Numbered from the stretch's first letter, positions 8,865-17,676 are shown. The stretch: DNA of 64,000 nt from Bradyrhizobium sp. SRL28 (GCF_018596315.1 NZ_JAHEAG010000002.1:124001-188000); one strand, 5' to 3'. The notes: a model not told the origin generated them from the letters alone. Translations and numbers: made by a program.

Positions 8865-9614
8865 ATGCGACCTATGTCTCTTCCCGTCGGATTACCGGCA
8901 CTTACCGACAGCGATCTGGTCGGCCAGGTCGCCCGCATCCTCACGCAGGCGGTCGTTCAGGGCCGTCTGCCGCCGGGTTCCAAAGTGGTGGAAGCGGGGA
9001 TTGCCCGCGAATTAGGCATCAGCCGGGCGCCGGTGCGGGAAGCGGCGCGGCTATTGGAGAAGCAGGGGCTGCTGGTGGCGAAGCCGCGCCGCGGCTTTTT
9101 CGTGCGCAAGCTCGAAATCCGAAACATCGACGAGATCTATGATCTGCGGCTTTGCATCGAACGTCACGCCAGTGTGCTGGCCTCACGAAATCTCACGGCC
9201 GAAGCGCGCGACGCGCTCAGGCGACAACTCGATATTCTGCACAAGACCGCCGATCTCGACGATCCCGCGCGACAGGTGGAAGAAGACTATCGCTTTCATC
9301 GGCTGATCTTCGAAATCGCCGATAACCGGCGCCTGCTGCGGCTGTTCGATGATCTCGCGGCCGAGCTGCGCATGGTCATCGGGCTGATCGGCCGCCTGTA
9401 CGACGATCCGCATGAGATCGCGCGGACGCACGAGCCGCTGCTTGCGGCGATCGAAGCCGGGCACCCCGAACGCATCACCGCACATGTCGATCACCATATC
9501 GGTCACGCCTGGCGCGAGGTCGGCAGGCTGGTGCGGGAGCTGACGCCTCCGAGCGCCGATGCGGGCGCGGCGCCAGGCGGAATTCTATTGCCCACCAACG
9601 GAGTACCCGCGTGA
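8865..9614 (+). CDS. GntR-family transcriptional regulator, FCD subgroup
   Basis: The 249-residue protein has an N-terminal winged helix (about 15-80, including ELGISRAPVREAARLLEKQGLL and the wing RRGFFV) and an FCD ligand-binding helical domain whose metal-binding residues fit D-x3-H and H-x-H patterns (RFHRLIFEIADN, VDHHIGHAW). It most likely represses the divergent transporter operon and its own operon until the substrate or an intermediate binds. A second in-frame ATG at 8874 is an equally possible start. It overlaps the downstream amidohydrolase gene by 4 bases (GTGA), so the two are co-expressed. Confidence 0.9.
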   Translation: MRPMSLPVGLPALTDSDLVGQVARILTQAVVQGRLPPGSKVVEAGIARELGISRAPVREAARLLEKQGLLVAKPRRGFFVRKLEIRNIDEIYDLRLCIERHASVLASRNLTAEARDALRRQLDILHKTADLDDPARQVEEDYRFHRLIFEIADNRRLLRLFDDLAAELRMVIGLIGRLYDDPHEIARTHEPLLAAIEAGHPERITAHVDHHIGHAWREVGRLVRELTPPSADAGAAPGGILLPTNGVPA

Positions 9615-10636
9615 AGGCCGTCTACACCGAACTGCACCGCAGCCACGATCCGCAATTCTTCCTGGTGCGCGGCGTTATCAAGCGCACCACCGAGCAGCCC
9701 GAACGCGCCGATCGTTTGCTGGCAGGGTTGAAAGCCGGCAAGCACGATCTGGTCGCGCCGACCATTTTCGGTCAGGGTCCGCGGTCGCGGGTCCACAGCC
9801 CCGAATACCTTCGCTTCCTGGAGGAGGCGTGGGACGCTTGGTCGGCCCTTGGCGATGCAGGTCCCGAAATGATCGCCAACATGCATCCGGTGCGTTACGC
9901 CGCCACATACCCGACCCACATCGTCGGTCGCCTCGGCTGGCACACCATCGATACCTCGTGCCCGATCGGTCCCGGCACCTGGGCTGCCGCCTGTGCCGCG
10001 ACCGATGTCGCTGCCACGGCTGCCCAGCTTGTCATGGACGGTGAGGACGCAACCTACGCTCTTTGCCGGCCGCCCGGTCATCATGCCTACCGCGATCTCG
10101 CGAGCGGATTCTGCTTTCTCAACAACAGCGCAGTGGCGGCGGCTCAACTTAAGCTGAAGCATGAGCGCGTCGCTATTCTCGATGTCGATGTCCACCACGG
10201 CAACGGCACGCAGGGCATCTTCTACGAACGGCCCGACGTGCTCACCGTTTCGATCCATGCCGATCCGACTTTCTTCAATCCGTTCGTGTGGGGATACGCC
10301 CATGAACGCGGCGCCGGTCCCGGCCTCGGCGCCAATCTGAACATTCCATTGCCGAAGGGCACGGGGGATGACGACTACATAAAGGCGATTGGTGAAGCGG
10401 AAAAAACCATCCGCGCGTTTGCACCCGGCGCGCTCGTGGTGGCGCTCGGTCTCGATGCCTCGGAGCACGATCCGCTCGCCGGCCTAGCGGTGACGACGGC
10501 CGGCTTCCGGCGAATTGGTGCTGCAATCGCCCGATTGGGCTTTCCGACCGTTTTCGTTCAGGAGGGCGGCTATCTCTCCGATATTCTCGGCGCGAATCTC
10601 ACCGCTGCGCTCGGTGGTTTCGAGGAGGCGCGTTAG
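9611..10636 (+). CDS. Histone-deacetylase-fold amidohydrolase (acetylpolyamine amidohydrolase type)
   Basis: The 341-residue protein belongs to the arginase/deacetylase superfamily. It has RPPGHHA with the tandem catalytic histidines, the zinc ligands in DVDVHHGNGTQ, and GLDASEHDPLAG as the third metal-site motif. These enzymes remove acetyl or related acyl groups from amines such as acetylpolyamines. Translation starts at a GTG inside the GntR stop overlap, with GGAG about 10 bases upstream. Its pairing with the regulator of the adjacent importer suggests the imported molecule, or an intermediate, is an N-acylated amine. That link is inference. Confidence 0.87.
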   Translation: MKAVYTELHRSHDPQFFLVRGVIKRTTEQPERADRLLAGLKAGKHDLVAPTIFGQGPRSRVHSPEYLRFLEEAWDAWSALGDAGPEMIANMHPVRYAATYPTHIVGRLGWHTIDTSCPIGPGTWAAACAATDVAATAAQLVMDGEDATYALCRPPGHHAYRDLASGFCFLNNSAVAAAQLKLKHERVAILDVDVHHGNGTQGIFYERPDVLTVSIHADPTFFNPFVWGYAHERGAGPGLGANLNIPLPKGTGDDDYIKAIGEAEKTIRAFAPGALVVALGLDASEHDPLAGLAVTTAGFRRIGAAIARLGFPTVFVQEGGYLSDILGANLTAALGGFEEAR

Positions 10637-10733
10637 CTCGCACACTCGTGCTCTCGCCTGCTCGCGGGTGTGGCACGATGTCCTGTTGGCCGATCTCGAC
10701 ATTGGCCATGGGTCGATCTACGCTTCGGGCGCG
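10637..10733. other. Short intergenic stretch after the amidohydrolase gene
   Basis: The sequence between the amidohydrolase stop and the small candidate gene at 10734 shows no recognisable promoter or terminator. Reading frames crossing it are tails of overlapping non-coding frames. Confidence 0.5.
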
Positions 10734-10988
10734 ATGCAAAGAAAAAAGATCCCGATGCTTTATGCGTTGTGGGCTCTGCTGGCTCCGCTCTGGAGCAATT
10801 TCCGGGAGCGGAAGGCTGCGCAACGCGATGCGGCCGACGTCCCTGCTTCGCCGTTCCTCATCTTCAGCGCCGTCGTTCTTTTCTCGATCCTGTCGATCCT
10901 CATGATCGATCTGCACCGCGATGAACTGCGAGCGCTCGGTCTTGTCGGTGGAGCAGAGCGGATCAATCCGGTCTTCATGAGCCCGTGA
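10734..10988 (+). CDS. Small single-pass membrane protein, unknown function
   Basis: From the ATG at 10734 the frame encodes 84 residues with a basic N-terminal part, one clear hydrophobic helix (FLIFSAVVLFSILSILMI, about residues 43-60) and a short polar tail. I recognise no family. An ATG at 10755 would remove seven residues. The frame is open well upstream of this start, but that upstream part overlaps the amidohydrolase gene and is low-complexity arginine/serine sequence, so it is excluded. It is convergent with the Mrp gene. It is listed because of the coherent membrane helix. It could still be a chance frame in GC-rich DNA. Confidence 0.4.
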   Translation: MQRKKIPMLYALWALLAPLWSNFRERKAAQRDAADVPASPFLIFSAVVLFSILSILMIDLHRDELRALGLVGGAERINPVFMSP

Positions 10989-11001
10989 GTTACTCGCGCG
11001 G

Positions 11002-11871
11002 CTACTCGATGACGATGCGCGGCGGCGGCCGGTGCGCTGCGCCGGTGACGATCGTGGTCCAGATCTCACGCGCAATGCTCACATAATGCCTCGCGTGGAT
11101 GCCGTCGGGGTCGACGGCGACGATCGGACGGCCGTCGTCGGAGGTCTGGCGGATCTGCATGTCGAGCGGGATTTCGCCGAGATAGGGAATGCCGCGGCTT
11201 TCGGCCTCGGTCCGCGCGCCGCCGTGACCGAAGATCGGCGTGACGTGGTTGCAGGTCGGGCAGCAGAAGCTCGACATGTTTTCGATCAGGCCCAGGATCG
11301 GAATGCTCACCTTCTGAAACATCGCAATCCCGCGCCGCGCGTCGATCAGGGCGAGGTCCTGCGGCGTCGAGACGATGATTGCGCCGTCGAGCGGCACCTG
11401 TTGCGCCATGGTGAGCTGCGCATCGCCGGTGCCGGGCGGCAGATCGACGACCAGGATATCGAGATCGCCCCATGCCACTTCGCGCAGCATCTGCGTGATG
11501 GCGGAGATGACCATCGGCCCACGCCAGATCATGGCGTTGTCTTCCTCGACCAGAAAGCCGATCGACATCACCTTGACGCCGAAACGCTCCATCGGCTCCA
11601 GCATGCGCGGGCCGAGCTGCCGCGGCTTGCCGCGCAGTCCGAACAGTTTTTGTTGCGACGGCCCGTAGATGTCGGCATCGAGAATGCCGGTCTTCAGTCC
11701 GAGCGCGGCGAAGCCGAGCGCGAGGTTGCAGGAGGTGGTGGATTTGCCGACGCCGCCCTTGCCGGAGGCAACGGCAATGATGTGCTTGACGCCGGGAATG
11801 CCGGCGGCTCTTGAGGTCGCGCGAGCCTTGAGATCTGGAGGAGAAGCGGACACGGACTGCTCACGATCCAA
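11002..11871 (-). CDS. mrp: Mrp/NBP35-family iron-sulfur carrier ATPase
   Basis: This 289-residue cytoplasmic P-loop protein has the deviant Walker A GKGGVGKS at 37-44, the switch sequence VDLPPGTGD at about 142-150 and the CPTC pair at 204-207 that bridges a 4Fe-4S cluster between two subunits. Mrp/ApbC proteins deliver Fe-S clusters to target enzymes. It lacks the N-terminal MIP18-like domain of full-length Mrp, which makes it the shorter form. Its start overlaps the end of the poly-ferredoxin gene by 11 bases, so it is co-translated with a protein that needs many clusters. It is probably a dedicated maturation factor for the formate dehydrogenase locus. Confidence 0.9.
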   Translation of the reverse strand: MDREQSVSASPPDLKARATSRAAGIPGVKHIIAVASGKGGVGKSTTSCNLALGFAALGLKTGILDADIYGPSQQKLFGLRGKPRQLGPRMLEPMERFGVKVMSIGFLVEEDNAMIWRGPMVISAITQMLREVAWGDLDILVVDLPPGTGDAQLTMAQQVPLDGAIIVSTPQDLALIDARRGIAMFQKVSIPILGLIENMSSFCCPTCNHVTPIFGHGGARTEAESRGIPYLGEIPLDMQIRQTSDDGRPIVAVDPDGIHARHYVSIAREIWTTIVTGAAHRPPPRIVIE

Positions 11872-13897
11872 GCGGATCGTCCTTCTTTACATTGCGCGCG
11901 CGCAGATAATCCTCTGTCGACATGACCGGCGGGCGTTGCGGCGCCGCATGCGGATCGAAACTTTCGTTCACCACCGCTTCGACGCGGCAATCTGCGCACA
12001 TCTTGATGACGTCGAGGCGTTTGGCATTGGCGCCCTGGAACATCCAGTGCTTCTCACCGAGCTTTGCAAGCACGCGGTCGATCGAGCTCTTGGTGCCGAA
12101 GGGTTTGCCGCAGGCGATGCAGTTAAACGGCTCTTCCTCCTTCAGCACACGCTGCGGCGTGTTCCAGGCCTGGAAGTCGAGACGCGGTTCGATGCTGATG
12201 ACCTTCTCGGGGCAGGTGGATTCGCAAAGCCCGCACTGTACGCAGAGGCTCTCAGTGAAGCGCAGCATCGCGCGATCGGGATTGTCTGAAAGCGCACCCG
12301 TTGGACAGGCGGTGACGCAGGCATGGCACAGCGTGCAGCCTTCGACATTCAGGTTCACGGTGCCGAAGGCGGCGCCCGGCGCCAGCGGCACGACGTCGAC
12401 CGGGGTGGGAGCGGCGAGATGAAGCTCGCGAAACGTCGTCTCGAGCACGCCGCGTTTCGCGCCCCGCGGCACGAAGCCGGCGGGCTTTTGTGTTGCGACG
12501 CCACGAGGGGCGGCATCCAGCATGGCGCGCAACTGGTCCGGATCATCGGTCTCGATGATCTGAATGATGCCGGCGCCGAAACCCAGCGCGCTAACGACGC
12601 GATCCGCGGTTTCGACCGCGCGGCGGAGCGCCGTGATGTCGTGGCGGGGCTTGGCGCGCGTGAGCAGCGCGACGCCGCTGCCGCCATACGCAAAGACGGA
12701 CGCGAGGAGTTCGGGGCCGAGCTGCGTTACTTCGTTGACGCGCAGCGGCAGCACATTGGCCGGCAAGCCGTCGCCGAACCGCGCCAGAGCATCGATGATT
12801 TCCTCGCCGTGCTCGCCGTCGTGAAACAATACCACGGCGTCGCTTCCGCCGGCCTTGCGGTAGGTCTGCAGCAGCGTCCGCAGTCGCCGCATCAGGGCGT
12901 CCGCGCTTGGCAGCGCATAGGAGGCCGCGCCGGTCGGACATACGGAAGCGCAGGAACCACAGCCGGCGCAGACATCGGCGTCGATCGCAACGGCGTTCCC
13001 GTTCGGCGTGATTGCACCGGTCGGACACAGGTCGAGACAGCGCGTGCATCCGGTGATGGAAGAGCGCGAATGCGCGCAGAGCGACGGCTCGAAATTGACA
13101 AAGCGCGGCTTGTCGAAGGTGCCAACGAGCGCGCCGGCATCCGCAATCGCCCGCTCGACGGCCGCCTTGTCGCGCGGATCGGCGCGCAGATAACCGGGGC
13201 GCAGTTCATGCGCGGGAAACAGCGGCATGCCGCCCGAGAGATCGAGGATCAGATCACAGGTGGAAGTGGCGCCGTTGCGCGAAGGCCCGAACACGAGTTT
13301 CGCGCGCGAGGAGGGGGAGGGCAGCGCGTAATCGTCGATCGCAAGCTCGAACTGCCCGAGATGTCCGCGCGCATTGCGGATCGTGCCCTTGAGAACCGGA
13401 AATTCGTTTGTGCGGCGTGGTGTCACGTCACCGGGCCTGGTCAGCAGCACGGTGATGTCCAACCGATCGGCGAGACGCTGTGCGGCCTCGATGGCAATCT
13501 CGTCGCGGCCGTAGATCAATGCAACGCCGTTGCTCTCGAGCGTGACCAGCGAGATCGGCGGCATGTCTTCGCCTGCTGCGGCAATCAGCGCCGCGGCTTT
13601 TGGTCCCGCCGCCGCGGCGTCCTTCGACCAGCCACCGGTCTCGCGGATGTTGACGAAGGTAAGCTCGGCTTGCGGCGAATTCTCCGCGACTTCCCGAAAC
13701 AGCGGCGCTTCCTGGGTGCAGGCAACCGTGATCGGCGAGCCTTCGGCGAGCGCCTCCTTGAAGCGGTCGAGGTCGAGGCCGCAAAGCTGGTTCGCCTGGC
13801 CGATCCTGGCCGTGCAGCCACGACCGATCGCTTCCGCGTCGAGCGGCATGGTCTTCTCGCAACTGCAAATTAGGAGGCGAGACGTCGCCGCACTCAT
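11861..13897 (-). CDS. Poly-ferredoxin (multiple 4Fe-4S clusters) of the formate dehydrogenase locus
   Basis: From the ATG at 13897, preceded by AAGG, the protein has 678 residues. The frame is open to 13984 but the extra residues look non-coding. It has four CxxCxxC-x3-C-P ferredoxin motifs in two pairs: CTRCLDLCPTGA with CAGCGSCASVCPTGA, and CTLCHACVTACPTGA with CVQCGLCESTCPE. It also has a C-terminal zinc- or cluster-like pair (CIACGK and CADC). That gives at least four 4Fe-4S clusters, with no flavin or molybdenum motif and no signal peptide, so it is a cytoplasmic electron carrier. It is divergent from the accessory genes of formate dehydrogenase. A role in electron supply during enzyme maturation, or in reverse electron flow, is inference. 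Confidence 0.85.
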   Translation of the reverse strand: MSAATSRLLICSCEKTMPLDAEAIGRGCTARIGQANQLCGLDLDRFKEALAEGSPITVACTQEAPLFREVAENSPQAELTFVNIRETGGWSKDAAAAGPKAAALIAAAGEDMPPISLVTLESNGVALIYGRDEIAIEAAQRLADRLDITVLLTRPGDVTPRRTNEFPVLKGTIRNARGHLGQFELAIDDYALPSPSSRAKLVFGPSRNGATSTCDLILDLSGGMPLFPAHELRPGYLRADPRDKAAVERAIADAGALVGTFDKPRFVNFEPSLCAHSRSSITGCTRCLDLCPTGAITPNGNAVAIDADVCAGCGSCASVCPTGAASYALPSADALMRRLRTLLQTYRKAGGSDAVVLFHDGEHGEEIIDALARFGDGLPANVLPLRVNEVTQLGPELLASVFAYGGSGVALLTRAKPRHDITALRRAVETADRVVSALGFGAGIIQIIETDDPDQLRAMLDAAPRGVATQKPAGFVPRGAKRGVLETTFRELHLAAPTPVDVVPLAPGAAFGTVNLNVEGCTLCHACVTACPTGALSDNPDRAMLRFTESLCVQCGLCESTCPEKVISIEPRLDFQAWNTPQRVLKEEEPFNCIACGKPFGTKSSIDRVLAKLGEKHWMFQGANAKRLDVIKMCADCRVEAVVNESFDPHAAPQRPPVMSTEDYLRARNVKKDDPLGS

Positions 13898-14066
13898 TTT
13901 GAAATACCTTGAACCCGATGCACCCACGCGGGCGGTTGCTTCATCCCACGGTTCTGCGGTAACCGCTCGGGCGGATATCTGCAAGACACAATGGCCGCTC
14001 GCGCCGCCGGCTTGCGCGGGATAGCATACACCCGCAGGCTTTGAAGCAATGAGGGAATAGTTCTTC

Positions 14067-14822
14067 GTGATCGCTCGTCTCGGGGATACGGAACAGACGC
14101 TCGATCTGCCCCCCGGTTATACTTTGGTCGCGTTGCGCGAGCTCGGCGATGCCTTCACGCATGGCTGCGAGATCGCGGCGGAGGCGGGTGCCGGGACACT
14201 CGTGTGGGTGCGCCGTTATGACTTGGTCGAGTTCGCGGTGGTACTTGAACCCGACGAGCCGCTCAAGTCAGCGCGAAGGGCATTCTTTGCCGGCATGAAT
14301 GCGCTGGCCGATGCGATTGCCGCCCATTGTCCGCCGGAGCGGGAAGTCACGTTCGACTGGCCTGATGCGATCCGTTTCGATGCGGGATTGCTCGGCGGGG
14401 GGCGGCTCGGCTGGCCGGCCGAATGCACCGAAGACGACATACCTGAATGGCTCGTTTTCGGCGTGATCCTGCGCGCTGCCGCCATGGCGCATGTCCCCGA
14501 GGTGCAGGCGGCCTCGGGCGTCTCCTTGCTGAGCGAAGGTTTCGAGATGGTCGATACCGATGCGATCATCGAGAGCTTCAGCCGCCACCTCATGACCGCC
14601 TTTGACCGATGGAAAGAGCGCGGCTTCGAGGCGATCGCGCGGGACTATCTGGAACGGCTTCCCAAGCGCAAGGCCGGCGAGCGCCGGGGCATCGATGTCA
14701 ACGGCGATCTTCTGGTCAGCATGCCTGCCAGCGGCGGAGCGCCGGAACGGAGCAGTCTTCTGGATGCGCTTGGACGCGCTGCTTGGTATGATCCGCAGGC
14801 GCGCGGTCCGAAATTCGGATGA
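14067..14822 (+). CDS. Biotin/lipoate protein ligase-like protein (DUF4444 type)
   Basis: The 251-residue protein resembles the catalytic fold of lipoate/biotin ligases, with the EAGAGTLVWVRRYDLVEFAVVLEP segment matching the early beta strands and the GGGRLGWP loop lying where ligands bind. Similar proteins end in a short DUF4444-type tail. It starts with GTG at 14067; GAGGGA lies about 10 bases upstream. It heads a run of five tightly packed genes next to formate dehydrogenase. A protein-modification role for one of the accessory factors is possible, but I cannot name a substrate. Confidence 0.72.
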   Translation: MIARLGDTEQTLDLPPGYTLVALRELGDAFTHGCEIAAEAGAGTLVWVRRYDLVEFAVVLEPDEPLKSARRAFFAGMNALADAIAAHCPPEREVTFDWPDAIRFDAGLLGGGRLGWPAECTEDDIPEWLVFGVILRAAAMAHVPEVQAASGVSLLSEGFEMVDTDAIIESFSRHLMTAFDRWKERGFEAIARDYLERLPKRKAGERRGIDVNGDLLVSMPASGGAPERSSLLDALGRAAWYDPQARGPKFG

Positions 14823-14829
14823 GGCGGAT

Positions 14830-15405
14830 ATGCTGAAATTTCCGCGAACCATCAGGCTGGACCCGTCGGATACGTTCGTCTTCGAGCGGGCAGCCGAACC
14901 CGGGGAATGGGCGGTTTCCGGCGCGTTCGTGTTCTGGAACCGGGATCCGGCCGCGCTCGACCAGAAGCAGCGCGTGGCGCTGCGTTCGGGCTTTCTCGGG
15001 ATCGACAGTTTGGGATGGTCGACCCTTGCCATCGTCACCGAAGCCACCGAAACGGAGCGGTCGGCGATGATCGAGCGGCTTGCAGGGCAGTTGATGGAGA
15101 AATTCGGGGCGCCTGACGCGGAGGCCGCGCGCCTTGCCGCCGAGGAGGAGATCGCGTTCGCAAGCTCGCTGTGCGAGCATCCGCCGCAGACACTGCTTGC
15201 CGTTCAGCGCAGCGTCGAAAACGGCGAAATCCGCGAACGCTTTCGTACCCTGAAGCCGCGCCCGGGTGCCACAGATGCCGACCGGTTGCACGCCCATGCC
15301 AGCGCCTTTACCTTTCATGAAGTCGAAGGCGACGTTGAACCCCAGGAAGAGGTCGATCTTCTCGGGCTGATCAGGACCGATGCCAGAACAACGGATCGTA
15401 CATGA
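14830..15405 (+). CDS. DUF6505-type conserved protein of formate dehydrogenase loci
   Basis: Starting at the ATG at 14830, 8 bases after the previous stop, this gives a 191-residue soluble protein. The frame is open further upstream, but that part overlaps the ligase-like gene and is discarded. It has no signal peptide, cysteine cluster or known catalytic motif. The middle part (FWNRDPAALDQKQRVALRSG) and acidic C-terminal half look like a small alpha/beta protein. I match it by general resemblance to the family DUF6505. It is known in practice only from this gene neighbourhood, so a role in formate dehydrogenase assembly or regulation is the reasonable inference. Confidence 0.7.
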   Translation: MLKFPRTIRLDPSDTFVFERAAEPGEWAVSGAFVFWNRDPAALDQKQRVALRSGFLGIDSLGWSTLAIVTEATETERSAMIERLAGQLMEKFGAPDAEAARLAAEEEIAFASSLCEHPPQTLLAVQRSVENGEIRERFRTLKPRPGATDADRLHAHASAFTFHEVEGDVEPQEEVDLLGLIRTDARTTDRT

Positions 15406-16424
15406 GAGAATTCTGGGTCGCCTCGGGCCATCACCTCACGCGCCGCGCCGATCACGGCGGGCTGGTGGCGACGCCTGAACTCATCATGGCCTATCTGGCG
15501 CGGCCGGAATTGATGCCGCCGGCGGATGCCTGCGAGGCCGAGCGCGATCTGCATGCGAGCCTAATGGCCGATCCGCTACGCCCGGTGTCGGGCGCGGACA
15601 TCGCCCGGCTTGCCGATGCCGACGCACGTGAAAACTGGTCCTTCATGATGAACTTCCGCGACCGGCTGATGGCGGCGCCGTCGCTCGAGGCGGTTTATGT
15701 CGCGCTGGCCCGCAAAGGAGCGGGAGACCTGCCGCCGATCTTTCTGTCGCAACTGTGCCACCTGATCCTGCGCAACGCACTCGAAGGCTGCGACGACCCT
15801 TATATATTGCGCGCGGCGGAGCTGTTCTATCGCAGCCAACTGGCGGCCGTTCACGACGGCACGCTGCTGCTGGCCGATGCGGAGGTGATCGAGGCAGAGC
15901 AGCATGCCCAGCATGACCTGCATTCATCGCCGCTCACGGCCATGCTGCAGCAGCCGAAGACCTTCGGCGAGATGGACGTGATGGACGACGAAAACGCCTG
16001 GACCTACTGGTCGCGATCGGACGCGCACGCGATGGTCATGAATCTCGGCGGCAATGCAAAGGCGCGCGCCGGGCTGTGCCGGGTCATCGAGCGCTGGATT
16101 GGCCATCTGCTCGGCGTTACCGTCAGTGTCGAAACCATCGCCTCGATCGAGGATCGCGACTGGCGCTGGTTCATAGGCCTCGACAGCGACGCAACGCGGA
16201 TCGGCAATGCGCTGTGGCACGGCGAGCGGTTGGACGGCGGCGTCGCCGAGCGCATCGTGGCTTTGATGCGGCTGACCATCGAAGATACGCGGCTGGTGGA
16301 TGAGCGGGTCGGCAACAAGCCGGTCTACCTCATCCTCGCCATGGGCGCGGACAAGGTGGTGCGATTAAAGCCGCAAAATCTGGTCGCGGGGTTGCCGTTG
16401 GCCGCGACTGCGAATGTTACATGA
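15402..16424 (+). CDS. DUF6352-type conserved protein of formate dehydrogenase loci
   Basis: The 340-residue soluble protein overlaps the previous stop by 4 bases (ATGA). It begins MREFWVASGHHLTRR, has a largely helical body and a C-terminal half with several conserved-looking tryptophans (YWSRSDAHAMVMNLG, DWRWFIGLDSDA). No nucleotide-binding, metal or membrane motif is visible. The pattern agrees with the family annotated DUF6352, which tracks with DUF3305/DUF3306 and formate dehydrogenase in alphaproteobacteria. The biochemical function is unknown. Confidence 0.72.
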   Translation: MREFWVASGHHLTRRADHGGLVATPELIMAYLARPELMPPADACEAERDLHASLMADPLRPVSGADIARLADADARENWSFMMNFRDRLMAAPSLEAVYVALARKGAGDLPPIFLSQLCHLILRNALEGCDDPYILRAAELFYRSQLAAVHDGTLLLADAEVIEAEQHAQHDLHSSPLTAMLQQPKTFGEMDVMDDENAWTYWSRSDAHAMVMNLGGNAKARAGLCRVIERWIGHLLGVTVSVETIASIEDRDWRWFIGLDSDATRIGNALWHGERLDGGVAERIVALMRLTIEDTRLVDERVGNKPVYLILAMGADKVVRLKPQNLVAGLPLAATANVT

Positions 16425-16446
16425 TCCACCGAAGAGAGGATCGGGA

Positions 16447-16965
16447 ATGGCAATGACTGAAGCATCCCGCGAGGTTGGCGTGGTGGTGCGACGCCGTTCG
16501 ATCGACAATCCCTGGATCGACCAGTTGTGGTCGCCGGCGATGATTCTGGATGAGGTGCCGTCAACGGCGCCGTGGACCGTGCTGTCCACCGAGGCCGATA
16601 CGACGACCTATTACGCGGGCTCGGCCAGCATCGATCTCTTCAGCGCGGAAACGGCCAATTATCGCGACAATCTTGCCGACGGCGAGCCGCGGATCTGGGT
16701 CGCGTTGCGGCGCCAGGACGGCGGCGCCGAACTTGAGCTGACAAAGGTCACTGCTGACCCGACCGAAGGGGAGGCGATGTTCGAAAGCGGCTGCGACGTG
16801 ATCGGTACCGTGCCGATGCCGCCGGAGATCGCGTCATGGATTGCAGCCTTTGTCGATCGATTCCATGTCGAGCGCGTGTTCCACAAACGCCAGCGGGATC
16901 GCGCGAGCGGCGATCGGCCGCGCGTGCCGGGCGGCCGGCCGGATGAGGGAACGGGACGCCGATGA
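16447..16965 (+). CDS. DUF3305 family protein
   Basis: The ATG at 16447 is chosen because GAGAGGA lies about 7 bases upstream; the frame itself is open from 16414. The 172-residue product shows the DUF3305 pattern: EVGVVVRRRSIDNPWIDQ near the start, then a central beta-rich region and a basic proline-rich tail (RPRVPGGRPDEGTGRR). It is soluble. It overlaps the next gene by 4 bases. DUF3305 and DUF3306 proteins occur as a pair beside formate dehydrogenase and TorD-type chaperones, which suggests a shared assembly task. Confidence 0.82.
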   Translation: MAMTEASREVGVVVRRRSIDNPWIDQLWSPAMILDEVPSTAPWTVLSTEADTTTYYAGSASIDLFSAETANYRDNLADGEPRIWVALRRQDGGAELELTKVTADPTEGEAMFESGCDVIGTVPMPPEIASWIAAFVDRFHVERVFHKRQRDRASGDRPRVPGGRPDEGTGRR

Positions 16966-17660
16966 GTGGTCCGGACGAAACCGAAGGGGATAAGGGCTTT
17001 CTGGCGCGATGGTCGCAGCGCAAGCAGGAGGCAAAACAGCCGGAGCCGATGCCGGACGCGCCGGCTGGCGAAAGCGTCGAATCGCCAGGATCGCCCGCAC
17101 TGCAAGGCGAAGAAGTCACGCCGGAATTCGATCTCTCGACCTTGCCAAAGCTCGAGGAACTGACTGCTAGCACCGACATCACCGCATTTCTTCGCAAAGG
17201 CGTTCCCGAGCATTTGCGGAATGCGGCCTTGCAAAAATCCTGGGCGCTGGATCCCGCGATCCGCAGTTACGTCAATCCCGCGCTCGAATACGCCTATGAC
17301 TGGAACACGCCGGGCGGAGTTCCCGGCGGCGGCGAACTCGGCGCAGGCGTCGATGTGGCGCGGCTGGTGTCGCAGATCATGGGCGAACCCGCAGCCAAAA
17401 CGACAAGTTCCGACGCGAAGTCCGGAGATGAGGCGGCAGGTTCCCCGACAGGGCCGACCGAACGGGAGCTGTCGGCGGAACCGCAGGAAGATCACCCGGT
17501 GCAGTCTTTCAGACGGTCCGGGGAACCGGCGGCGGAGACGGAAGTGAAGGCCGATGGTGATGCCAGCGAACGCGCGCCGGTCGAAAAAACCCAGCCGGCG
17601 CAGTCTGTTGCGCCGCAGCAACCACTGCGACGTCATGGCACCGCGAAACCGATTGTTTAG
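16962..17660 (+). CDS. DUF3306 family protein
   Basis: The 232-residue product has the hallmark FLARWSQRK near the N-terminus, then an acidic proline-rich linker. The conserved core reads TDITAFLRKGVPEHLRNAALQKSW (about residues 67-90), followed by NPALEYAYDWNTPGGVPG. The rest is low-complexity, rich in alanine, proline and glutamate, and looks disordered. The conserved part resembles a short adaptor peptide. It is the last of the five-gene accessory run; 132 bases with two dyads separate it from the HTH-TorD gene. Confidence 0.82.
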   Translation: MSGPDETEGDKGFLARWSQRKQEAKQPEPMPDAPAGESVESPGSPALQGEEVTPEFDLSTLPKLEELTASTDITAFLRKGVPEHLRNAALQKSWALDPAIRSYVNPALEYAYDWNTPGGVPGGGELGAGVDVARLVSQIMGEPAAKTTSSDAKSGDEAAGSPTGPTERELSAEPQEDHPVQSFRRSGEPAAETEVKADGDASERAPVEKTQPAQSVAPQQPLRRHGTAKPIV

Positions 17661-17676
17661 ACAAAAGTTTTTGCGG

